Assembly: GCA_944474755.1 (NCBI GenBank)
Contig: OX104117.1
Location: 79,150,926 to 79,214,925 of the forward strand
Length of the DNA: 64,000 nt
Source of the DNA: Limnoperna fortunei
Taxonomy: Eukaryota; Mollusca; Bivalvia; Mytilida; Modiolidae
Direction: 5' to 3'
In this document: piece by piece, positions 56,901-64,000 of the stretch
Layout: every line of letters starts with the position of its first letter
Numbering within the stretch: the first letter of the stretch is position 1
The notes under the pieces: model-generated
What the model saw: only the letters and a program-made list of their open reading frames with translations
What the model was told of the DNA's origin: nothing
The model's database searches: none
Position numbers and translations under genes: made by a program

Positions 56901-59900
56901 TATATATATCATTATCATTATTGCATGCAGGCAGAAGAGGTAACTAGAAATAGAGTAGCTTCCCTTTTGTTTATTTTTCCAGATTATTAAATGTAGAGGC
57001 TTGAAATATTTTCTGATAAAAATGATTTAAAATGTAGTCTTCCTGGTAAACAGCAAGTTGACTTTTTGTTTTATGTGCAGTAAGAATATTTTTTATTTTT
57101 AGCAATTTTGGTTTTAGCTGAAACTTTAGTATTCTAATTAATTATACCTGATTCCTATCCCCAGACATGTAGATGTACATCAGTATATCAATTTACACCA
57201 GTCATTATAGGTACTGTAATATTATACTTATTATTAATACTTTAGATATGCCAAAGTAGTTCAAAATACAATATATTTATCAAAATTAAAAATGCATCTC
57301 TGCTTGAAGTAAGTAAATACTGGTAAATTATAGGTACTGCATGTGCAGGTGCCTATGTTCCTATGTTCTTTCTAATTTTGTTAGCATTATTGTAAAGCAA
57401 GAAACTTAAAATTTGATTGGCTCTCAGTTTTCTTATGTTTTACTGTTTGAATACTATGATACAAGAGTAGAAAATATGTCCTGTTTTTATGAATAATTTG
57501 AGCCCTTATATTCTGTTGCTTTAGAATGTGTGATAACTTTAGTGTAATTAAAATGCTGCCAATAGCAGTCTAAAATTTTACTCTCGAAATATTTATTTTC
57601 CTAATGCATCACCCGCAGAACTTTATTTGCAACAGTCAAATCAGAAATTGTCTTCTTCAATTTGTCAAAAACATATCGTCCCCTAAATGTACACACACAC
57701 AAAATAGAGTATTGATCTGTTTTATTATGTTTTGTTTTACTTTATCTTTAATACAGAAGGTATGTGTGTCCTTATTTACATTCTAAGGCACGGTGGCAGA
57801 ATTTATATTAATGGTTATTTTGGTTTGTTTGATGGAGGAATAAGACAATAAATTGTTTATAAATTTATGATGCTTTGATACACATTGTGGTTTGATTGAC
57901 AACTTTGATTGGTCTACACAAAGGTTGTCTATACCTCATGTCTTTGACACTTGTGTGTACATGTATTAGGAAGGGCTGAATAAACCTTAAAAGAGGATAA
58001 AGTTATGATTTTAACTCGTACCATTTTTACATCAGAAGCAACATATTACTTTCTGCATGTAATACAAACAATTATGACAGTTTAATTAACTACAATATGT
58101 TTCACAAGAAATACAAATAAAACTTCAATGATTAACCTTTACCTTCCTCCCGGTACCTTTTATCATGTTATCTGTATACATTAACCTTTACCTTCCTCCC
58201 GGTACCTTTTATCACGTTATCTGTATACATTAACCTTTACCTTCCTCCCGGTACCTTTTATCATGTTATCTGTATACATTAACCTTTACCTTCCTCCCGG
58301 TACCTTTTATCATGTTATCTGTATACATTAACCTTTACCTTCCTCCCGGTACCTTTTATCATGTTATCTGTATACATTAACCTTTACCTTCCTCCCGGTA
58401 CCTTTTATCATGTTATCTGTATACATTAACCTTTACCTTCCTCCCGGTACCTTTTATCATGTTATCTGTATACATTAACCTTTACCTTCCTCCCGGTACC
58501 TTTTATCATGTTATCTGTATACATTAACCTTTACCTTCCTCCCGGTACCTTTTATCATGTTATCTGTATACATTAACCTTTACCTTCCTTCCGGTACCTT
58601 TTATCATGTTATCTGTATACATTAACCTTTACCTTCCTCCCGGTACCTTTTATCATGTTATCTGTATACATTAACCTTTACCTTCCTCCCGGTACCTTTT
58701 ATCATGTTATCTGTATACATTAACCTTTACCTTCCTCCCGGTACCTTTTATCATGTTATCTGTATACATTAACCTTTACCTTCCTCCCGGTACCTTTTAT
58801 CATGTTATCTGTATACATTAACCTTTACCTTCCTCCCGGTACCTTTTATCATGTTATCTGTATACATTAACCTTTACCTTCCTCCCGGTACCTTTTATCA
58901 TGTTATCTGTATACATTAACCTTTACCTTCCTCCCGGTACCTTTTATCATGTTATCTGTATACATTAACCTTTACCTTCCTCCCGGTACCTTTTATCATG
59001 TTATCTGTATACATTAACCTTTACCTTCCTCCCGGTACCTTTTATCACGTTATCTGTATACATTAACCTTTACCTTCCTCCCGGTACCTTTTATCACGTT
59101 ATCTGTATACATTTAATTCATGTTGTTTATTTTAATGTAGTTAACTTTAAATAAAATCTTGATATTTTTTTCTTATTAAAATACACATGCTTCAACAATA
59201 TGTTAAAGTCAAAATATTCCATGTACAGTAAAAACAGTTGGTACTGTTACATGTTGTGTGTATGTAATAACAGTCACAGAGCTATTCAGTTATGGTATAC
59301 ATGGATGAAAACGACATATTGTTTTTTTAAGGTAGATTTTATAGAATTCACAAATATATGTTAAGTGGTCATAATTGAAAATATAATATGTAAGATATTA
59401 AATAGATATTCATGAGCAGGCAGGAGGAAAAGAAAAAAATAGTCAGATTAATACCATCTGGCAATTAAAAGACAGATTGAAAAAAAATCTTGTTTCTATT
59501 CAGGGGAGATAATTCAATAATTTCAATACAAAACAACTTAAATTGTACCAATTTATTCAATGTCGCAGGATCAATATTTTAATTAATTAATTATTACTGA
59601 ACTGGTTATTTTAGACAATTGATAACATAGAAATCTGTTTGCCATCCTCTTCACTCAACACAATGTTTCTCTAGTCATTGATAGTTATTGCTGTATGTTA
59701 CAGCTTGATAGTCTAAGGAAACAGTCCACAATACAAAGTCAGACAGAACATCAAACAACACAGTTACGAGGGCAGGTAGAAACGAGGTAGGTAGAAGTTC
59801 TCCACTAGTTTTAATCAGTTGTGTTAAAAATAAAAATATGATTTCATAATGCTACAACAAGGTAATTGTACACTGCAATGCATTTACTAATCAACATTAG

Positions 59901-60878
59901 TTGTGTACATGCTGTTTAAACAGACTTGTTTTCATGATAATACCATTTGTCTTGAACAATGTCTATAATAGTATAAAGCTCCATTTAATAAAGTGTAGTT
60001 AGATCTTCTGGGGAGATAATGTGTATTAAGTACAAACAATTTTAAGAAGGCCATTAGTTTTAGCTACTTATTGGAAGTTTTATTAACCCAGTGCGTTTCT
60101 GTTGTACACTGAGACATCTTTTAACATATGCTTTACTGAATATGTAAATATCAGGCAATTTCTTGTTGTTTTACCATTGAAAGGTTCCTCTTTTTTACAG
60201 ATTAGCAGAACTGCGTGAAGTGCTTGTTGATCTAAGGTCTAAACATGAAACAGAAATAGGTGAAAGAAGGAATCTAGAATCAACATTAGGCCAAAGGTAT
60301 GGTTACCATAGAGTCTAAAACCATTCTAAACTTGTAAACCATGTCAGTATGCTGCAAGAAGATACATGATTATTCATATGGGAAAAGCAAAATGGCTGTT
60401 TTATTTTAAAGAATAAACATTTGTTAAAATTCACAATATCTTTTAATATATAGCTATAACCAATGACAACTTCACAAAAATTAAATAAAACACCTTAAAG
60501 TTTTTCTGTTCTGAGGTATGTAAAATAAAATAGGGATATCAACTTGGCATGGCTTTAGATGCCTAATTACTTCACCAACCAATGTACATTTTTAGACTTT
60601 GCAAAATGAACTCAACTCATTAACCTTAACTGTATTATTGTTCTTTTCAAAGAATACACGAATTACAGCAACAGCTGAATGATGCCAATAGAAAAAGAGA
60701 TGAAAGCATGCACACAGTTGACATGTTATTACGGGAAAAAGAGCATGTATCTGCTGCTGAAAGGATGACCTTAACAACTAAAGTGGCAGACACTGTAGAA
60801 GATGTCAATAAAAAACTTTTAACGAAAGAAATCAAAATGAGAGAAGAAATGCAAGATAGATATTTAAATTTAGAAAGG
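36032..60878 (+). CDS. long coiled-coil protein, CCDC154-like candidate (3' end outside window)
   Basis: Six exons splice in frame: 36032-36111, 53856-54329, 54828-55020, 59704-59786, 60201-60296, 60653-60878, giving 384 residues with no stop; a donor follows the last exon, so the gene continues past 64000. An acceptor (TTTTCTATTAG, 36013) sits 18 nt before the ATG, so there should be a non-coding leader exon upstream. Residues 1-66 are polar and probably disordered, with PPVQFQNKYPSLPDISPRDG. From about residue 68 nearly everything is heptad-like coiled coil, starting EPEERLRQLEMRVAVSEKSN and including RALLEEVLRLQNDL. Four of the five visible introns split an Arg codon after AG. The arrangement of segments recalls CCDC154-type proteins, but coiled coils look alike, so the name is only a suggestion. 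Confidence 0.8.
36112..37379. other. start of the 17.7-kb first intron
   Basis: AT-rich; a G-rich patch near 36825-36855 and a 28-bp duplication (AATCAGACTTATATCAAACA) at 37064-37116. No exon recognised. Confidence 0.5.
37380..38650. repeat. ~93-bp degenerate tandem repeat
   Basis: Roughly a dozen copies built from GTAGTCAAGGTTTTTGAGCA, GATTGATCCATGGTTTTCC, TGGTCCTCAC, TAGCCTTGGCTTTCAGTGCA and GGTCTATGGTTCTC. The centre (37900-38350) is the most regular; both ends fade into divergent or partial units. Confidence 0.93.
38715..38872. mobile_element. 158-bp hairpin MITE
   Basis: Arms of about 60 bp (38715-38774 and 38813-38872) sharing AATTAGAACATGGT and GACCTTATATTTGTC in inverted order. Highly complementary, so either a young insertion or maintained. 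Confidence 0.85.
38873..39925. other. intron sequence, nothing recognised
   Basis: AT-rich, non-repetitive by eye, between the hairpin element and the large 62-bp satellite. Confidence 0.5.
39926..46793. repeat. 6.9-kb satellite of ~62-bp units with 1,673-bp higher-order duplication
   Basis: About 110 copies of a 61-64-bp unit: AACTGGAATGTCTTGTTACT, TGATATTAATGATCTTACTT, GGGAGGGGAAAAACTACAAT, AA. Variants include TTATCACAC for TGATCTTAC, GGAGGAAGTG for GGAGGGG, and AAGGATGGGG. The variant order from about 41.0 to 42.7 kb repeats at 42.7-44.4 kb. The series of ~66-codon frames here comes from the repeat and is not a gene. Confidence 0.98.
46794..47595. other. intron sequence between satellites
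   Basis: Nothing recognised except a T-rich stretch near 47515. Confidence 0.5.
47596..49480. repeat. 53-bp satellite, about 35 copies
   Basis: Unit GTTAGTATTTACAGTATATA, CAGCCTGCAGGCTCTTGTTA, CTAGTAAGGAGAA. Position 49 alternates mainly between G, C and A (GTAAGGAG, GTAAGCAG, GTAAGAAG). The core AGCCTGCAGGCT is a perfect palindrome with a PstI site. The last two units are broken. Confidence 0.97.
49481..50880. other. intron sequence, nothing recognised
   Basis: AT-rich, with no repeat structure, exon or RNA gene apparent. Confidence 0.5.
50881..51070. repeat. dispersed repeat with (CTGT)n microsatellite
   Basis: A CTGT run (about 50915-50955) preceded by TTTTTGGGGGG and followed by CCTTGTAAGCGCAACTCTTC and GAAATTTCATGAAACTTAGC. 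The composition suggests a dispersed element, a type I associate with bivalve genomes. Confidence 0.6.
51279..52556. mobile_element. ~1.27-kb inverted-repeat DNA element with TA flanks
   Basis: Left end TACTGTGAATTC and right end CTTTCACAGTA. Inside them GGGGTACCAATTTTCGTGGT (left) pairs loosely with the reverse of ACCAAAATTGATACCC (right), and CCACGAATTTAAGAATC with the reverse of the right-hand counterpart. TA on each side would fit a Tc1/mariner-type target. No transposase. Confidence 0.55.
52695..52818. mobile_element. 124-bp hairpin MITE
   Basis: 35-bp arms: AGGGTTATTGCATGAATATT at left and, inverted, AGGGTTATTGCAAGAATATT at right (52784-52818), continuing to TATTGTCCC, around a loop of about 54 bp. 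Confidence 0.82.
52819..53855. other. end of first intron
   Basis: AT-rich. The 101-codon frame at 52742-53047 is hydrophobic by composition and starts inside the hairpin; I do not regard it as a gene. Ends with the acceptor CTGATATTTCAG. Confidence 0.5.
53856..54329 (+). CDS. coiled-coil gene, exon 2
   Basis: Largest exon, 157 codons plus split Arg codons at both ends; donor ACAAG|GTACAT. Carries the end of the disordered head (LVPVFKRKASPITRNN) and the first coiled-coil block, including SNELIQHLGARIKEAEQKLD. Confidence 0.93.
54828..55020 (+). CDS. coiled-coil gene, exon 3
   Basis: Acceptor AAATGTTATAG completes an Arg codon; 64 codons; donor ATGCAG|GTATAC in phase 0. Encodes LHEVRTDLDEVLQSKQQLER and KLEEDNRMQ, all coiled coil. 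Confidence 0.92.
55493..55609. mobile_element. 117-bp hairpin MITE in intron 3
   Basis: GATTTCACAAAAATTTGTAA, GTATAAAATCTAT on the left pairs with AATAGATTTTACACTTACAA, CTTTTGTGAAAACC on the right. Confidence 0.78.
55780..56800. repeat. ~50-bp degenerate tandem repeat
   Basis: About 19 copies of TGGTGTTAACTGTGTCATTG, TAAAATAAGGCTTAGCCTGC, CAAATAGCCT with many small changes; the edges are the most diverged. Confidence 0.95.
56801..58130. other. intron sequence, nothing recognised
   Basis: AT-rich part of intron 3 between two tandem arrays. No exon or element recognised. Confidence 0.5.
58131..59110. repeat. 20 near-identical 49-bp units
   Basis: Unit ATTAACCTTTACCTTCCTCC, CGGTACCTTTTATCATGTTA, TCTGTATAC; the span equals 20 x 49 bp exactly. 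The only differences seen are ATCACG for ATCATG in copies near both ends and one CTTCCGG. Each unit has a KpnI site and a pyrimidine-rich stretch. Confidence 0.97.
59704..59786 (+). CDS. coiled-coil gene, exon 4
   Basis: Acceptor GTATGTTACAG, 27 codons plus AG, donor CGAG|GTAGGT. Encodes LDSLRKQSTIQSQTEHQTTQ. Very short, supported by phase at both ends. Confidence 0.85.
60201..60296 (+). CDS. coiled-coil gene, exon 5
   Basis: Acceptor CTCTTTTTTACAG, 31 codons with split Arg codons, donor AAAG|GTATGG. Encodes LAELREVLVDLRSKHETEIG and RRNLESTLGQ. Confidence 0.9.
60653..60878 (+). CDS. coiled-coil gene, exon 6
   Basis: Acceptor TTCTTTTCAAAG, 75 codons, donor AGG|GTGAGT in phase 0. Encodes IHELQQQLNDANRKRDESMH, a MLLREKEHVSAAERM helix and KEIKMREEMQDRYLNLER. 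Confidence 0.92.
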
Positions 60879-60984
60879 GTGAGTGAAAGAAAAAATCATG
60901 TATACAAGGAGTTTTAAGTTCAAAATGTAAGTAATTCAAAAACAAAAGTTAGAATATAGGATGGTGTATTATTCAAAAGTAAAC

Positions 60985-61375
60985 AGAAAACAGATGTCTC
61001 CCACACTTTACTTCAACTCCTCTGAAACTACTGAACAGAATTTTATGAAACTTGTATGGATTTGAGTGTACAATATGTAGTTGTGTATATTATGATTTTG
61101 TTACATGCAGAATTTTGTGGGAGTTTCAACCCTGTTAACTTAGAAATTTCACTGTTCATGTATATATCACCAAACCAGCTTGTAAGTGGAACTCCCCTGA
61201 AACTAGTGAATAGAATTGTACAAAATGTATTGAGGGTACAAGATGCAGTTGTGCATATTATGAATTGTTATTTGGGGGGATTTTTGTGGGAGAAACAACC
61301 CTTTGAACTTTTCACTGAATATACCTCCAAACCAGCTTGTCAACAGAATTCCTTTATACTATTTAAAAGAATTTT
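60985..61375. repeat. three diverged copies of a ~130-170-bp repeat
   Basis: Each copy has AACTCC/AATTCC, CTGAAACTAgTGAAtAGAATT-like, ATGAAACTTGTATGGATTGA-like and TTTTGTGGGAG segments, spaced unevenly. The 107-codon open frame at 61056-61379 runs through them and is unlikely to be a gene. Confidence 0.6.
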
Positions 61376-61717
61376 ATAAACCTTGTTATGGATTGAGACT
61401 ACCTATTTTGTTTACAGAAAGCTTGCACATGCATTGAAGTTGTGCACCTGCTATTTTGGAAGTGTTTTAGGAGTGTTTTCTTAATTTTCTAGACTTGGGA
61501 ACTTAGTCATTTTTCAGAACATTTGAAGAAGACAGTACCTATTTTGTGTAATCAACTCCTCCTTCATTTTTTTTTACACAGACTCAAAACCTTCTTCCAA
61601 CAAATTGTAAACCATTCCCTGATTATTAAGGCACTTGCTTTGCAACCTGGCCATTTCAAACTTTTGCGATTTTTTTTAAGTATAAGTTAAGTAAAAAACT
61701 GAAAATTGTTATGGTGT

Positions 61718-64000
61718 AGAAGGCCTGTATGATAACTAGGAAGCATTTTAGTGAATTCAATGGACATATTGACTATTTTTACATATTTACAGTTAACTGA
61801 AGGCCTGTATGATAACTAGGAAGCATTACAGTGAATTCAATGGACATATTGACTATTTTTGCATATTTACAGTTAACTGAAGGACTGTATGATAACTAGG
61901 AAGCATTATAGTGAATTCAATGGACATATTGACTATTTTTGCATATTTACAGTTAACTGATAACTAGGAAGCATTATAGTGAATTCAATAGACATATTGA
62001 CTATTTTTACATATTTACAGTTAACTGAAGGCCTGTATGATAACTAGGAAGCATTATAGTGAATTCAAAGGACATATTGACTATTTTTGCATATTTACAG
62101 TTTACTGAAGGCCTGTATGATAACTAGGAAGCATTTTAGTGAATTCAATAGACATATTGACTATTTTTGCATATTTACAGTTAACTGAAGGCCTGTATGA
62201 TAACTAGGAAGCATTATAGTGAATTCAATAGCCATATTGACTATTTTTGCATATTTACAGTTAACTGAAGGCCTGTATGATAACTAGGAAGCATTATAGT
62301 GAATTCAATGGATATATTGACTATTTTTGCATATTTACAGTTAACTGAAGGCCTGTATGATAACTAGGAAGCATTATAGTGAATTCAATGGACATATTGA
62401 CTATTTTTGCATATTTACAGTTAACTGAAGGCCTGTATGATAACTAGGAAGCATTATAGTGAATTCAATGGATATATTGACTATTTTTGCATATTTACAG
62501 TTAACTGAAGGCCTGTATGATAACTAGGAAGCATTATAGTGAATTCAATGGACATATTGACTATTTTTGCATATTTACAGTTAACTGAAGGCCTGTATGA
62601 TAACTAGGAAGCATTATAGTGAATTCAATGGACATATTGACTATTTTTGCATATTTACAGTTAACTGAAGGCCTGTATGATAACTAGGAAGCATTATAGT
62701 GAATTCAATAGACATATTGACTATTTTTGCATATTTACAGTTAACTGAAGGCCTGTATGATAACTAGGAAGCATTATAGTGAATTCAATAGATATATTGA
62801 CTATTTTTGCATATTTACAGTTAACTGAAGGCCTGTATGATAACTAGGAAGCATTATAGTGAATTCAATGGACATATTGACTATTTTTGCATATTTACAG
62901 TTAACTGAAGGCCTGTATGATAACTAGGAAGCATTATAGTGAATTCAATGGACATATTGACTATTTTTGCATATTTACAGTTAACTGAAGGCCTGTATGA
63001 TAACTAGGAAGCATTATAGTGAATTCAATGGACATATTGACTATTTTTGCATATTTACAGTTAACTGTAGGCCTGTATGATAACTAGGAAGCATTATAGT
63101 GAATTCAATGGACATATTGACTATTTTTGCATATTTACAGTTTACTGAAGGCCTGTATGATAACTAGGAAGCATTTTAGTGAATTCAATAGACATATTGA
63201 CTATTTTTGCATATTTACAGTTTACTGAAGGCCTGTATGATAACTAGGAAGCATTATAGTGAATTCAATGGACATATTGACTATTTTTGCATATTTACAG
63301 TTAACTGATAACTAGGAAGCATTATAGTGAATTCAATAGACATATTGACTATTTTTACATATTTACAGTTAACTGAAGGCCTGTATGATAACTAGGAAGC
63401 ATTACAGTGAATTCAATGGACATATTGACTATTTTTGCATATTTACAGTTAACTGAAGGCCTGTATGATAACTAGGAAGCATTTTAGTGAATTCAATGGA
63501 CATATTGACTATTTTTGCATATTTACAGTTTACTGAAGGCCTGTATGATAACTAGGAAGCATTATAGTGAATTCAATGGACATATTGACTATTTTTGCAT
63601 ATTTACAGTTAACTGAAGGCCTGTATGATAACTAGGAAGCATTATAGTGAATTCAATGGACATATTGACTATTTTTGCATATTTACAGTTAACTGAAGGC
63701 CTGTATGATAACTAGGAAGCATTATAGTGAATTCAATGGACATATTGACTATTTTTGCAAATTTACAGTTAACTGAAGGCCTGTATGATAACTAGGAAGC
63801 ATTATAGTGAATTCAATGGACATATTGACTATTTTTGCATATTTACAGTTAACTGAAGGCCTGTATGATAACTAGGAAGCATTACAGTGAATTCAATGGA
63901 CATATTGACTATTTTTGCATATTTACAGTTAACTGAAGGCCTGTATGATAACTAGGAAGCATTATAGTGAATTCAATGGACATATTGACTATTTTTGCAT
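61718..64000. repeat. 80-bp satellite running off the window end
   Basis: About 28 copies of TTAACTGAAGGCCTGTATGA, TAACTAGGAAGCATTATAGT, GAATTCAATGGACATATTGA, CTATTTTTGCATATTTACAG. Two 68-bp units lacking AGGCCTGTATGA start at 61953 and 63301, exactly sixteen full units apart if counted from the end of the first. Variable positions are mostly CAATGG/CAATAG and TTATAG/TTTTAG/TTACAG. Confidence 0.98.

Noticed and set aside
61056..61379. 107-codon frame after exon 6 of the coiled-coil gene as a further exon
   Set aside because: It runs through diverged repeat copies, does not form a coiled coil, and lacks fitting splice sites in phase.

Overview
This is eukaryotic nuclear DNA, AT-rich and intron-rich, most likely from a mollusc and probably a bivalve. 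The grounds are short coding exons in long introns, tRNA-derived SINEs with a tail of the kind common in bivalve genomes, and many hAT-like and hairpin elements. Species cannot be fixed from the sequence. No prokaryotic operon, CRISPR array or viral gene is present.

Three protein-coding genes can be reconstructed exon by exon with consistent splice phases. (1) CIAO3/NARFL, the [FeFe]-hydrogenase-like cytosolic Fe-S assembly factor, plus strand, seven coding exons from 1421 to 13588; only its first ~22 residues lie outside the window. (2) GRWD1, a glutamate-rich WD-repeat histone and ribosome-assembly chaperone, minus strand, complete in six exons from 24054 down to 16977 and convergent with CIAO3. 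(3) A long coiled-coil protein, plus strand, starting at 36032, with six exons found up to 60878 and continuing past the window. It resembles the CCDC154 type but is not firmly identified. Its first intron is 17.7 kb and consists largely of satellite arrays.

Between the genes and in their introns: a 2.9-kb Mutator-like element (24091-26979, 676-bp terminal inverted repeats, 9-bp target duplication) sits 36 bp upstream of the GRWD1 start codon. It carries broken SWIM-finger transposase and Ulp1-like reading frames in the same direction as GRWD1. There are four short hAT-like elements or relatives with 5-, 6- or 8-bp target duplications, several tRNA-type SINEs (one with a clean 13-bp duplication), at least five hairpin MITEs, and about ten sizeable tandem arrays adding up to roughly 18 kb. 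Several arrays are very homogeneous (13 x 55 bp, 20 x 49 bp) or show higher-order structure (167 bp; 1,673 bp).

The points most worth following are the Mutator-like element that separates GRWD1 from its likely promoter, a minisatellite grown from the end of CIAO3 exon 6 that copies the splice-donor region, and intronic satellites whose every unit carries splice-site-like sequence. No wholly new biochemical system was seen. All exon limits come from reading splice consensus, frame and family similarity by eye.
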